64,000 nt of DNA from Actinokineospora inagensis DSM 44258 (GCF_000482865.1 NZ_AXWW01000018.1:79746-143745); one strand, 5' to 3'; shown: positions 24,651-33,575, counted from the first letter of the stretch. Numbers and translations are program-made. Notes: generated from the letters alone by a model not told the origin.

Positions 24651-24755
24651 GCGCCACGGGAGTCCGGGTCGCGCCGGGCTGAGAGGGGGGCACGCGGCCC
24701 CCGACCGTCCACACCTGATCGGGGTCATGCCCGCGCAGGGAGGTGCTCGTGGCGC
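24651..24755 (+). promoter_or_regulatory. TPP (thiamine pyrophosphate) riboswitch
   Basis: The conserved THI-element blocks occur in order: ACGGGAGTCCGG, GGGCTGAGAG (P2/J3-2, pyrimidine pocket), then ACACCTGATCGGGGTCATGC, and CCCGCGCAGGGAGG. The closing helix pairs GCGCCACG (24651-24658) with CGTGGCGC (24748-24755). TACGCT at 24641-24646 may be the -10 box. It lies 28 bases before the thiB ATG, so control of translation initiation is likely, as is usual in actinobacteria. Confidence 0.93.
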
Positions 24756-24782
24756 GCTCGCGCGACGAGGAAGGGCTTGCTG

Positions 24783-25778
24783 ATGCGGCGTCTCGGTCCC
24801 CTGTTGGTGGTGACGGCTTTGGTGGCGGGATGTTCTTCGACGCCAACAAACAGCCACACCGTCGTGCTGGTCACGCATGACTCGTTCAGTGTCGACCAGG
24901 GGGTGCTCGACGCGTTCAAGGCGGATACGGGCATCACGATCGACGTGCGCAAGACCGGTGACGCGGGTGCGCTCACCACGCAACTCGTGTTGACCAAGGC
25001 GGCGCCGATCGGGGACGCGGCGTTCGGTGTGGACAACACGTTCGCGTCGCGAGCGTTGCAGGAGGGGGTTTTCGCGGAGTACCAGGCGAAGGACTCCGAC
25101 AAGGGTCCGCAGAACTACGCGATCGACAAGCGGTTGACGGCGGTGGATGTCGGCGATGTGTGTGTGAACGCCACACAGGACGTCGACGCGAAGACGTTCG
25201 AGGACCTCGCTGATCCCCGGTTCAAGGACCAGTTGGTTGTGGAGGATCCATCCACAAGCTCGCCCGGGTTGGCGTTCCTGTTGGCGACGATCGCGCACTA
25301 CGGGAACCAGGGCTGGGTCAACTACTGGCAACGGCTCAAGGCGAACGGGGTGAAGGTCGACAGCGGCTGGGAGGAGGCGTACAGCCAGGACTTCGCCGGG
25401 TCGTCGGGCAAGGGGCCGCGCAAGCTGGTCGTGTCGTACGCGTCGTCGCCGTCGGCGGAGATCGGGGACGACGGGAAGGCGCGGACGAAGGCGCTGCTGG
25501 ACACCTGCTTCCGGCAGGTCGAGTACGCGGGCGTGCTCAACGGCGCGAAGAACCCGGACGACGCGCGCAAGGTCGTCGACTTCCTGATCTCCGAGAAGTT
25601 CCAGAAGCTGGTGCCGGACGCGATGTACGTCTACCCGACCCGGGACGGCGTGGCCCTTCCCGAGCAGTGGCAGCAGGCGGCGCCGAAGCCGGAGAGCCCG
25701 GCGACGGTGCCCGCGGACCAGATCCAGGGCAACCGGGACCGGTGGATCGAGCAGTGGCGCGCGGCCGTCCGGGGCTGA
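24783..25778 (+). CDS. thiB: thiamine ABC transporter substrate-binding lipoprotein
   Basis: 331 residues. ATG 24783 with AGGAAGGG seven bases upstream. Signal peptide with lipobox VAGC (Cys at residue 14). The mature part has TbpA/ThiB features: VVLVTHDSFSVDQGVLDAFKADTGI, AFGVDNTFASRALQEGVF, and DPSTSSPGLAFLLATIAHYG with a Trp-rich NYWQRLKANGVKVDSGWEEAYSQ-type region. The TPP riboswitch directly upstream confirms the substrate as thiamine or a phosphate ester. Confidence 0.93.
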   Translation: MRRLGPLLVVTALVAGCSSTPTNSHTVVLVTHDSFSVDQGVLDAFKADTGITIDVRKTGDAGALTTQLVLTKAAPIGDAAFGVDNTFASRALQEGVFAEYQAKDSDKGPQNYAIDKRLTAVDVGDVCVNATQDVDAKTFEDLADPRFKDQLVVEDPSTSSPGLAFLLATIAHYGNQGWVNYWQRLKANGVKVDSGWEEAYSQDFAGSSGKGPRKLVVSYASSPSAEIGDDGKARTKALLDTCFRQVEYAGVLNGAKNPDDARKVVDFLISEKFQKLVPDAMYVYPTRDGVALPEQWQQAAPKPESPATVPADQIQGNRDRWIEQWRAAVRG

Positions 25779-27316
25779 CCGGGGCGCTCGTCACCGCCGC
25801 CGTGCCGCTGGGGTTCCTCGCGGTGTTCTTCGTGTGGCCGGTGCTGGCGATCATCCGGCTCGGCGGTGGCGGCGGGGTCGCCGCGGTGCTGTCCAGTTCG
25901 GACACCTGGCGGGTGGTCGAGTTCACCGTCGGGCAGGCCGCGGCGGCGACGGCGGTCGCGGTGCTGACCGGCCTGCCGGTCGCGTTCCTGCTTGCGCGCA
26001 CCGCTCTGCGAGGTCACACCCTGGTCCGGGCGGTGGTGATGGTGCCGTTCGTGTTGCCGACCGTGGTGGTCGGTTTGGCGTTCCGTTCCCTGCTCGGTGG
26101 CGGCGCGCTGCCGATCATCCTGGCCAACGCGTTCTTCAACGTCGCCGTGGTGGCCAGGACGGTGGCCGCGCTGTGGTCGCATGTGGACAGACGAGCCGAG
26201 GATGCCGCGCGTTCCCTCGGCGCGGGTCGGGCGAGAACGTTCTTCTCGGTGACGTTCCCGGCGCTGCGGCCCGCGGTGTTCTCGTCCGCCGCCGTCGTGT
26301 TCCTGTTCTGCGCCACCAGTTTCGGCGTGGTCCTGCTGCTCGGCGGCGGCGAGTACTCGACGCTGGAAACCGAGATCTACCTGCGCACGGTGCAACTCTT
26401 CGACCTGCCGGGCGCTGCCGCGCTGTCGCTGCTCCAGGTGACCTCGGTGATCGCGGTCCTGGTCATCGGCGCGGTCCTGCGCCGCAGGAGCACGACGTTG
26501 AACCTGCGTGTGGACACCGCCCGGCGGCCGCGCGGTGGCGAATGGTTCGTGGTCGCCGCCGCGTACGCGGTCGTGATCGCCCTGCTCGTCCCCATCATTT
26601 CCCTCGTCGCGAAATCCAGCTTCAACGGCTTCAAAGCCCTGGCGGGCACCGGTTTCCGTGGCTCGCTGCAAATCACCGGCTGGGACGCGGCCCTGAATTC
26701 CGTGAAAGCCGCCACCTATGCGACGCTGCTCGCGCTCGCCCTCGGTGTCGTCGCCTGTGTCGCCCTGGTGACGTTGAGCCGAACCCGTGCCCGCCCGAGC
26801 CTTGTCGAATCCATTGACACCGCCCTCATGCTGCCGCTGGGCGTTTCCGCCGTCACAGTCGGTTTCGGCTACCTCATCACCCTCGACAAGCTTCCCGGGG
26901 ACCTCCGCACGTCACCGATGCTGGTCCCGCTCGCACAAGCTCTTGTGGTCACCCCTTTGGTCATCCGCACATTGCTTCCGGTGCTTCGTTCGATCGATTC
27001 CCGCCTCCGCCAAGCCGCCGCCACCCTCGGCGCTTCCCCGTGGCGGGTCTGGCGTGAGGTCGACATCCCGCTCGCGTCCCGCTCCTTCATCGCCGCCACC
27101 GCGTTCGCCTATGCCGTGGCCCTCGGCGAATTCGGCGCCACCAGTTTCCTCGCCCGGCCCGACTCGGCCACCCTCCCGGTTGTCATCGGCCGCCTCGTGT
27201 CCCGCCCTGGCGAACTCAACAACCAAATGGCGTACGCCGCCTGCGCGTTGCTCATGCTCGTCACCACCGCCATCGTCATCGCGGTCGACCGCCTCGGCAC
27301 GGTAGGGGAGTTCTAG
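25754..27316 (+). CDS. thiP: thiamine ABC transporter permease (fused, ThiP)
   Basis: About 520 residues made of two homologous six-helix halves, each with an EAA loop: EDAARSLGAGRARTFFSVTFP in the first, and QAAATLGASPWRVWREVDIP in the second. This double permease is typical of ThiP/iron-type importers. The reading frame is open well upstream inside thiB; GTG 25754 (overlap of 25 bases with thiB) or GTG 25742 are the plausible starts, and the exact one is uncertain. The stop shares a base with the thiQ start. Confidence 0.9.
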   Translation: MARGRPGLTGALVTAAVPLGFLAVFFVWPVLAIIRLGGGGGVAAVLSSSDTWRVVEFTVGQAAAATAVAVLTGLPVAFLLARTALRGHTLVRAVVMVPFVLPTVVVGLAFRSLLGGGALPIILANAFFNVAVVARTVAALWSHVDRRAEDAARSLGAGRARTFFSVTFPALRPAVFSSAAVVFLFCATSFGVVLLLGGGEYSTLETEIYLRTVQLFDLPGAAALSLLQVTSVIAVLVIGAVLRRRSTTLNLRVDTARRPRGGEWFVVAAAYAVVIALLVPIISLVAKSSFNGFKALAGTGFRGSLQITGWDAALNSVKAATYATLLALALGVVACVALVTLSRTRARPSLVESIDTALMLPLGVSAVTVGFGYLITLDKLPGDLRTSPMLVPLAQALVVTPLVIRTLLPVLRSIDSRLRQAAATLGASPWRVWREVDIPLASRSFIAATAFAYAVALGEFGATSFLARPDSATLPVVIGRLVSRPGELNNQMAYAACALLMLVTTAIVIAVDRLGTVGEF

Positions 27317-28314
27317 TGCTCCGAATCGAGGGCCTCACCGTCCGCTACGGCCGGACGACGGCGGTGCGCGAAGTCGACCTGGAAATCGCGGACGGCGAGG
27401 TGTTGGCGTTGTTGGGCCCATCGGGATGCGGGAAATCGACCCTGCTCAGGGGCATCGCAGGCCTGGAACAAGCGGACGGGGTCGTGGCCTGGGACGGCAC
27501 CGACCTGGCCGGGACCCCGGTCCACCGGCGGGGTTTCGGATTGGTGTTCCAAGACGGCCAACTGTTCCCGCACCGGGACGTGGCCGGGAACGTCGCGTTC
27601 GGACTGAAAATGGCGGGCCTGCCCAAGGAACCACGGGTCGGCGAACTGCTCGACCTCGTCGGCCTCAACGACTACGGCAAGCGCAAGGTGACGGAACTTT
27701 CCGGCGGCGAACAGCAGCGGGTCGCGTTGGCGCGGGCCCTCGCGCCGAACCCCAGGCTGCTCCTGCTCGACGAGCCGCTTTCGGCGCTGGACCGGTCGCT
27801 GCGAGAGCAGTTGGCCGTTGACCTGTCGCGTTTGTTGAGGGCCGGAAACTCCACCGCCCTGGTCGTCACGCACGACCACGACGAGGCGTTCACCCTCGCC
27901 GATCGGGTGGCCATCATGCGGCAAGGGGAGATCGTGCAGTCCGGCTCGCCGGAAGAGGTGTGGCGCTATCCGGTTGATGAAGACACGGCCCGGTTCTTGG
28001 GCTGCAGCACGTTCATCGACGGCGAAGTCAGTGGAAACGCGGTCACCACCGAGTTCGGCGAAGTCGAGCTCAGCGCGGAAGACGGCCCGGTACGGCTCGG
28101 CCTGCGCCCGGCGGCGTTGAAAACCGGTGGCGAACACCCGGGAATCGTGACCGCCGCGGTCCACCGGAGGGATCACGTGCGGATCACGGTGAAGTCCGCG
28201 ACGAGAGAGGTCGAGGCGACGGCGCCGATCGGGGTCCAGCCGGGAGCCGTGGTCGGTCTGCGGCTCGACCCCGACGGGATGGCGGTGGTCGGCCAACGGC
28301 GACGTCCGCGATAG
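27316..28314 (+). CDS. thiQ: thiamine ABC transporter ATPase
   Basis: 332 residues. Walker A GPSGCGKST (34-42), signature LSGGEQQRVALARAL, Walker B LLLLDEPLSALD, switch His in VVTHDHDEA. The C-terminal ~100 residues form a TOBE-like regulatory domain. GTG start overlaps the thiP stop (TAGTG). It completes the thiamine importer under the TPP riboswitch. Confidence 0.92.
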   Translation: MLRIEGLTVRYGRTTAVREVDLEIADGEVLALLGPSGCGKSTLLRGIAGLEQADGVVAWDGTDLAGTPVHRRGFGLVFQDGQLFPHRDVAGNVAFGLKMAGLPKEPRVGELLDLVGLNDYGKRKVTELSGGEQQRVALARALAPNPRLLLLDEPLSALDRSLREQLAVDLSRLLRAGNSTALVVTHDHDEAFTLADRVAIMRQGEIVQSGSPEEVWRYPVDEDTARFLGCSTFIDGEVSGNAVTTEFGEVELSAEDGPVRLGLRPAALKTGGEHPGIVTAAVHRRDHVRITVKSATREVEATAPIGVQPGAVVGLRLDPDGMAVVGQRRRPR

Positions 28315-28342
28315 GACGTCGCCGTCGGCCCCCCAGTGTGGT

Positions 28343-28361
28343 GGGACGGGTCAGCCGTCCC
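28343..28361. terminator. hairpin between thiQ and the converging ABC permease
   Basis: GGGACGG (28343-28349) pairs with CCGTCCC (28355-28361), loop of five. It overlaps the last codons of the converging permease gene and could serve thiQ transcripts. Confidence 0.4.
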
Positions 28362-29196
28362 GGGTCAGCATGCGGCTGAACGCGATGGAGCCGCCGATCG
28401 CGAGGTAGCACAGCGCCCGCAAGGTCCCCTCCACCAGCGGACGCCAGGACAGCGGGTCGACGATCACCTCGGAGATCGCGTCCCAACTGGTCACGATCAG
28501 CACCGGCCGCAGCCAGTCCAGCGCCGGGATGGACGAGAGCACCCCGGACACGATGATCACGCCGAGGGTCACCACCACCACGATCAGCGGGTGCTCGGTG
28601 TACGCCGACACGGCCATCGCGATCGCCGCGACCGCCCAGACCTGGATCGCCACGAACACGACGGTGACCGCCACCCGACCCAGGGCGTCCACAAAGGACA
28701 GCGTGGTGCCGGACGCGGTGAGCATGCCGCTGCCCCCCAGCAGCGCCACCCCCGTGATGATCCCGGTGATCGCCATCATGACCACGGCGAGCAGCGTCAC
28801 CGCCGCCACCCCGAACGCCTTGACCGCCAGCAGCCGACCGCGCCCCACCGGCGCCATCAGCAGCCCGCGCAGCGTGCCGTGCGCCGACTCCCCCGCCAGC
28901 GCGTCGGCCGCGAGCATCGCTCCGGTGAGTGGCAGCAGCATCACGACGGCGATGCTCAGCGCGAAGATCGGCAGCAGCATGCCGTTCCCCACCACCAGCG
29001 CCGCCATCCCCTCCGCCCCGCTCGACGAGTCCGACGCCGCGATCGAGATCCCGATCCCCATCACGACCGGCACCAGCGCCAACAACCCGAGTCCGATGAG
29101 GGTGCGTGGGCGGCGGAGCACCATCCGCAGTTCGGACCGCAGCACCCGCGTCATGGGCGCGCGGCGCACGGGCAACGGTGCGGCCAGCGTGGTCAT
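28351..29196 (-). CDS. ABC-2 type exporter permease
   Basis: 281 residues with six membrane helices: near 33-52, 75-100, 125-150, 165-190, 195-220 and a C-terminal one. The layout and the cytoplasmic loop LAGESAHGTLRGLLMAPVGRGRLLAVK are those of ABC-2 permeases. It is encoded after the ATPase at 29306-30304 with a 38-residue ORF between them, each junction an ATGA overlap. The substrate is unknown; the upstream LolA-like gene and facing two-component system suggest an envelope-related exporter. Confidence 0.88.
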   Translation of the reverse strand: MTTLAAPLPVRRAPMTRVLRSELRMVLRRPRTLIGLGLLALVPVVMGIGISIAASDSSSGAEGMAALVVGNGMLLPIFALSIAVVMLLPLTGAMLAADALAGESAHGTLRGLLMAPVGRGRLLAVKAFGVAAVTLLAVVMMAITGIITGVALLGGSGMLTASGTTLSFVDALGRVAVTVVFVAIQVWAVAAIAMAVSAYTEHPLIVVVVTLGVIIVSGVLSSIPALDWLRPVLIVTSWDAISEVIVDPLSWRPLVEGTLRALCYLAIGGSIAFSRMLTRDG

Positions 29197-29309
29197 CGCG
29201 CCTCCTCGGTTGTCGGGTTGTTGTCGCGTACTTCGCGCAGGGACGCCGGTTGGATCAGGCCCACCCAGTCGACCGGGGGCGTCACCGGTTCCGCAGGCGC
29301 GGTGTTCAT
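29193..29309 (-). CDS. 38-residue ORF coupled between ABC ATPase and permease
   Basis: ATG 29307-29309 overlaps the ATPase stop (ATGA), and its own TGA overlaps the permease ATG (ATGA). Both junctions are preceded by GAGGCGCG in almost identical context (GGAGGCGCGATGA), and both upstream proteins end in Glu-Ala-Arg, so the segment may have arisen by a small duplication. The peptide (MNTAPAEPVTPPVDWVGLIQ and 18 more residues) is Pro-rich and polar, with no membrane helix. Its perfect coupling argues for translation; no homologue is known to me. Confidence 0.6.
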   Translation of the reverse strand: MNTAPAEPVTPPVDWVGLIQPASLREVRDNNPTTEEAR

Positions 29310-30304
29310 CGCGCCTCCTGGGTGATCAGGGTGTCCAGGTCGTCGATCTCGCCCACCGCGGTGTCCTCGGTGAGGCGCGCGAACAGGTCTTCCAGTCCGG
29401 TCCGCTGCCGCCGCACCTCGTGCACCGGCACCCCCGCCCGCACCAGCATCTCGACGACCGCGGGCGCCGTGTTCGCCGTCAAATCCACCCGCACCCCGTC
29501 CGGCACCGGCCGCGCCGGAATCCGGTTGTCCCGCAATGTGTCCACGGCCAGGGTCACCTCGGGTGTGGACACCAGCAGGTTGGCGCCCCCCGCCTCCAGC
29601 AGTTGCGCGAGCTCCCCCTGCGCCACCACCGTCCCCTGGTTCAACACGGCCACGTGCGTACAAGTCGCCTCAACCTCGGACAGCAGGTGCGACGACACCA
29701 GCACCGTGGTCCCCGCCGCGTGCAGGTCGGCGATCACCGTCCGCACCTCGCGGGTGCCCGCCGGGTCGAGTCCGTTGGTCGGCTCGTCCAGCACCACGAA
29801 CCGGCGGGGGACCAGCAGGGCCGAGGCCAGCCCCATCCGCTGCTTCATGCCGAGCGAGTACCCGCGGAACCGCCGACCGGCCGCTCCCGAGAGCCCCACC
29901 CGTTCCAGCGCCTCCCCCACCGCCCTCGGAATGTCCGAAGAGGACAGCAGGGGCTCCGCGGCGGCGAACCGCAGCAGGTTCTCCCGGCCGGAGAGGAACG
30001 GGTAGAACCCGGGCCCCTCCACCAGCGCGCCCACGTGCGGCAGGGCGCGTGGCGCCCCGTCCGGCATCGCGTGCCCGAGCAGTTCGACCGAACCGGCGGT
30101 CGGGGTCACCAGACCGAGCAGCATCCGGATGGTCGTCGTCTTGCCTGATCCGTTGGGGCCGAGCATCCCCAGCACCGCGCCCATCGGGACCTCCAGGTCG
30201 ACGTTGTCCACGGCGACCGTCCCCCGGTAGACCTTGCGGAGGCCCTTGGTGCGGGCGGCCGCGGATGTCTCCGCGGCCGCCCCGTGCTCGGTCAGCCCGC
30301 TCAC
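29306..30304 (-). CDS. ABC exporter ATPase
   Basis: 332 residues of the ABC-2 exporter ATPase type. Walker A GPNGSGKTT near residues 49-57, signature YSLGMKQRMGLASALL, Walker B VVLDEPTNGLDP, and the H-loop VSSHLLSEVE. The C-terminal ~100 residues are the usual accessory region of drug/bacteriocin-type exporters. GTG 30302-30304 overlaps the stop of the LolA-like gene (GTGA). Confidence 0.92.
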   Translation of the reverse strand: MSGLTEHGAAAETSAAARTKGLRKVYRGTVAVDNVDLEVPMGAVLGMLGPNGSGKTTTIRMLLGLVTPTAGSVELLGHAMPDGAPRALPHVGALVEGPGFYPFLSGRENLLRFAAAEPLLSSSDIPRAVGEALERVGLSGAAGRRFRGYSLGMKQRMGLASALLVPRRFVVLDEPTNGLDPAGTREVRTVIADLHAAGTTVLVSSHLLSEVEATCTHVAVLNQGTVVAQGELAQLLEAGGANLLVSTPEVTLAVDTLRDNRIPARPVPDGVRVDLTANTAPAVVEMLVRAGVPVHEVRRQRTGLEDLFARLTEDTAVGEIDDLDTLITQEAR

Positions 30305-31368
30305 TTCGCCCCGAGGGCTTCGACGAGTACCTGCTGCGGCACCGCGCCTACCGCCACCCGGCCGTCCGTCGTGATCAGGGCCGTGCCCACCTTGGTGCTG
30401 ATGACGTACCCGGAGCCGAACGGCCCGGTGACCGGCTTGCCCAGCCGCGACAGCAGACCGGTGACGTCCACCGGGCCGCGGTTCGGGTCCTTGCTCGCCT
30501 GCGTCGACAGCAGCGACGCGGGCACCTTGCCGGTGAACACCGTGTCCCAGCCCTCGCCGACGAACTTGCCGTTGACGGCGTTGAACAGGTCGGTGCGCTC
30601 CTTCTCGTCGCGCACCGCGCTCGTGCCGTCGGTCACCTTGGCGCCCGCGGGCGGGGTGAAGGTGAACAGCGACGGGTCGGGCGCGCCTGCGTTGAAGGTG
30701 GTGAACCCGACCTCCAGCGCGGGTTCGGACTGCCCGTTGGCCAACACCTCGACCCGCACCGGCAGCCGGGTGTCCGCGTCGACGGAGACCCGGACCTCGC
30801 GCAGCAGGGTCCGCTCGGTCGGCTTCGGCGTGAGCACGAGCTGGTAGACCGGCCGGCCTGCGACCCGGGCGGTGCCGTCAACCGTGATGACGCTGTCCTG
30901 CTGGATCTTCCCGACGATGGTCTGCGCCGCGGTCGTCGGGTCGCTGACCTGGTCGTGCTGCTTGGCCGCGGTGTCCCCGTTGCGGTACTTGACGACGGAC
31001 CGGTCGGCCGAGTTCCACAGCCAGGTGGTGGTGCCGTCCTGGACGATGGTGCGTTCGGCGCCGCCCTGCTTGAGGGCGATCCGGCCGCGGCCCTGCCCGT
31101 CGGAGTAGACGTGCGCGATCTCGCCGCTGCCCGAGCTCTGCGGCAGCCCCGGCACCGGCAGCCCGATGTTGTTCTGCAGCTCGACCGCGCCGTCCATGGC
31201 GGGCACCTTCGTGTCGAGGACCGACTGGACCAGGGCCTGCGCGCTGATCGGCGGCAGCACCGGCGGGGCCTCGTTCGCACCGGCGGGGCTGGCGATGAGG
31301 ACCAGCCCGGTCACCCCCGCGACCGTGCCCGCCGCCGCGACGGCGATGGCCGTCCGTTTCCTGTTCAT
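30301..31368 (-). CDS. LolA-like secreted lipoprotein-carrier-fold protein
   Basis: 355 residues. ATG 31366-31368 with GGAGAG five bases upstream. A signal peptide or N-terminal anchor (about 5-31, ending SPAGANEA) is followed by a LolA/LppX-type half-barrel domain: SDGQGRGRIALKQGGAERTIVQDGTTTWLWNS and VYQLVLTPKPTERTLLREVRVSVDADTRLPVRVEV. These actinobacterial proteins are related in fold to LolA and RseB/MucB; some sense or shuttle lipids. First gene of the operon lolA-like, ATPase, small ORF, permease, divergent from the two-component system. Confidence 0.8.
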   Translation of the reverse strand: MNRKRTAIAVAAAGTVAGVTGLVLIASPAGANEAPPVLPPISAQALVQSVLDTKVPAMDGAVELQNNIGLPVPGLPQSSGSGEIAHVYSDGQGRGRIALKQGGAERTIVQDGTTTWLWNSADRSVVKYRNGDTAAKQHDQVSDPTTAAQTIVGKIQQDSVITVDGTARVAGRPVYQLVLTPKPTERTLLREVRVSVDADTRLPVRVEVLANGQSEPALEVGFTTFNAGAPDPSLFTFTPPAGAKVTDGTSAVRDEKERTDLFNAVNGKFVGEGWDTVFTGKVPASLLSTQASKDPNRGPVDVTGLLSRLGKPVTGPFGSGYVISTKVGTALITTDGRVAVGAVPQQVLVEALGAK

Positions 31369-31427
31369 GGTTTCTCTCCCCTGTTCGGGTTGCTTCGTTC
31401 CCGCACCGAGAACCTTGCTCCCCGGTC

Positions 31428-31475
31428 GCTGAGATGGAGCTGAGAGCGCTCGGCCTGCTGAGAGTCGGCTGAGAG
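31428..31475. promoter_or_regulatory. four GCTGAGA direct repeats in two 11-bp-phased pairs
   Basis: GCTGAGA at 31428 and 31439, and GCTGAGAG at 31457 and 31468. Spacing is 11, 18 and 11 bases. Paired direct repeats with an 11-bp step are the classical recognition pattern of OmpR/PhoB-family dimers. They lie between the divergent LolA-like operon and the response regulator gene, 29 bases before the latter. Confidence 0.6.
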
Positions 31476-31503
31476 TCCGCTCCGGCTGGGGGGTGTTACG
31501 GCC

Positions 31504-32235
31504 ATGATGGCACCTGTGAAGCCTCGGGTGCTGGTGGTCGACGACGAACTCGGCGTGCGCCGGGCGCTGCAGCGCGGGTTGACCGCCGAGGGAATGGACG
31601 TGGTCGTCGCCGCCGACGGGCCCAGCGCCCTGCGGGTGGCGTTGACCGGCACGTTCGACGTGATCCTGCTCGACATCATGCTCCCCGGCCTCTCCGGGTA
31701 CCGGGTGCTGGAGCGGTTGCGGGCCGAGGGCGTGCGGACGCCGGTACTGCTGGTGTCGGCCAAGGACGGCGAGGTCGACCAGGCCGACGGCCTCGACCTG
31801 GGCGCGGACGGCTACCTGGTGAAGCCGTTCTCGTTCGTGGTGCTGGTCGCCCAGGTCCGGGCCGTGTTGCGGCGCGGCGCGGAGGACGGCGGTGGCCGCA
31901 CCCTCAGGTTGGGCCGCCTGGAGGTCGACCGGGGCACTCGGCAGGTGCGGTTCGGTGGGACCCCGGTGGCGTTGAGCCCCCGCGAGTTCGCCGTGCTGGA
32001 CACGTTGGCGGGTCGGGCGGGGTCGGTGGTCACGAAGGACGAACTGCTGCGCGCGGTCTGGGGCGACGAACAGGCCGCGACGCGCAATGCTGTCGAGGTG
32101 TATGTGGGCTACTTGCGGCGCAAGCTCGACGCGGCCGGCGCGGACGGGATCGTGCGCACGGTGCGTGGGCACGGTTACCTGGCGTCGACCTCGGAGCTGG
32201 ACGCCGTCATCGATCCGGCCACCCCACCGAGGTGA
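31504..32235 (+). CDS. OmpR-family response regulator
   Basis: 243 residues. Receiver domain with acidic pair DD (13-14), phosphorylation site Asp57 in LLDIMLPG and Lys in LVKPFS. The C-terminal winged helix ends with the typical AVEVYVGYLRRKLD and TVRGHGYLA. ATG 31504 is used; ATG 31507 is also possible. It overlaps the histidine kinase by GTGA. The phased repeats just upstream are its likely target, controlling the divergent LolA-ABC operon and itself. Confidence 0.93.
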   Translation: MMAPVKPRVLVVDDELGVRRALQRGLTAEGMDVVVAADGPSALRVALTGTFDVILLDIMLPGLSGYRVLERLRAEGVRTPVLLVSAKDGEVDQADGLDLGADGYLVKPFSFVVLVAQVRAVLRRGAEDGGGRTLRLGRLEVDRGTRQVRFGGTPVALSPREFAVLDTLAGRAGSVVTKDELLRAVWGDEQAATRNAVEVYVGYLRRKLDAAGADGIVRTVRGHGYLASTSELDAVIDPATPPR

Positions 32236-33569
32236 TCGGCCCTCGCGACCTGTGGCTCCGCCGATCGATGCGGTTCCGGGTCACTACGGTCGCCACGGCG
32301 GTGACGCTCGCGGTGCTTCTTGCGCTTGCCTTCCTCACGAGCCGGATGATCGAGCCCCTGCTGGTTGACTCCGCCGACAGCGAGTTGTCGCCGGTGCTAA
32401 CCGCGGCGGCAGCGGCGGTCATGGACGGTAGGCCCGTCGAGTCCAGCTCCCCGAGCATCCTCGCGCACGTGTTGGACACGGCTGGGCAGCCGGTTGACGG
32501 TAAGCCCGCGCCGGTTCTATCCGCCGCTGATGTACGTGTCCTGAAGGCGGGCACTCCCGTGCTAAGGCTGACGGACTACCCGCCCGTGCGCTGGTTGGGG
32601 ACAGTGGTGTCTGCCCCGGACGGTTCTCAGCGTGTCGTAGTAGTGGGTACCGGTTTGGCCGGTTACACGACGGCGCACATCAGCACGTTGCACTGGTTGT
32701 TGGTGGCCGCGATCATCGTGGCTGCGGCGGGCGCCCTGGCGACGTGGTTCGCGGTGCGGTCGGCGTTGCGACCGGTGCAGCACATGCGGCAGGCGGCCGC
32801 GCGACTCGGAGCGGGCAAACGTTTGCCCCTGCCCGCGTCGCGGGATGAGCTGTGGGCCTTGACCGGCGCGTTGAATGATCTGCTGGCCCGCCGCGACCAG
32901 GCCGCCGACCGGTTGCGCCGGTTCACCGGGGACGCCGCGCACGAACTGAGGTCCCCGGTCGCGTCGATCCGGGTCCAGGCCGAGGTGGCCGTCCGGCATC
33001 CCGACCCGGAGTTGGCGCAAGAGGTGCTGACAGACGTGGTCCACGAGTCGGAGCGCCTGTCCGCGCTGGTGGACGGCCTGTTGACACTCGCGCGGTCGGA
33101 CGCGGGCGAGGTCCCACCCGCCGAACAGGTCGACCTGTCCGCGGCGGCCTACGACGCCGCCGCCCGTTGTCCCGATGACGGCCCCGAGGTCGTTGTGCAC
33201 ACCCCAGCGGGCTGGTGCTGGGTACTCGCCGCACACAACGAGGTCGACTTGGTGTTGGACAACCTGCTGCGCAACGCGGCAAGACACGCCCGGTCACGGA
33301 TAACGGTGACGGTTATAGGTGGCTCTACCGTCACTCGGCTGGTCGTAGACGACGACGGCGGCGGTATCCCCGTCGAGCACAGGTCTCGTGTGTTCGACAG
33401 GTTCTACCGAGTTCAAGACGACCGCGCTCGTAGTAGTGGTGGCACCGGACTCGGCCTGGCGCTCGTAGCGGAGGTCGTCCGCAGGCGAGGCGGGACCGTA
33501 CGGGTCGGCGAGTCCCCGGAGGGCGGCGCAAGGTTCCTGGTGAGCTGGCGAACAACAACGGTCGCGTGA
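32232..33569 (+). CDS. sensor histidine kinase
   Basis: 445 residues. Two membrane helices (about 17-37 and 153-173) enclose an extracytoplasmic domain of about 115 residues. HAMP-like region 174-225; H-box AAHELRSPVAS with His237; N-box NLLRNAARHA; G1 DDDGGGIP; G2 GGTGLGLALV. GTG start overlaps the response regulator stop. Signal unknown; given the neighbours, envelope or lipid stress is plausible. Confidence 0.93.
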   Translation: MIGPRDLWLRRSMRFRVTTVATAVTLAVLLALAFLTSRMIEPLLVDSADSELSPVLTAAAAAVMDGRPVESSSPSILAHVLDTAGQPVDGKPAPVLSAADVRVLKAGTPVLRLTDYPPVRWLGTVVSAPDGSQRVVVVGTGLAGYTTAHISTLHWLLVAAIIVAAAGALATWFAVRSALRPVQHMRQAAARLGAGKRLPLPASRDELWALTGALNDLLARRDQAADRLRRFTGDAAHELRSPVASIRVQAEVAVRHPDPELAQEVLTDVVHESERLSALVDGLLTLARSDAGEVPPAEQVDLSAAAYDAAARCPDDGPEVVVHTPAGWCWVLAAHNEVDLVLDNLLRNAARHARSRITVTVIGGSTVTRLVVDDDGGGIPVEHRSRVFDRFYRVQDDRARSSGGTGLGLALVAEVVRRRGGTVRVGESPEGGARFLVSWRTTTVA

Positions 33570-33575
33570 GGGGTT

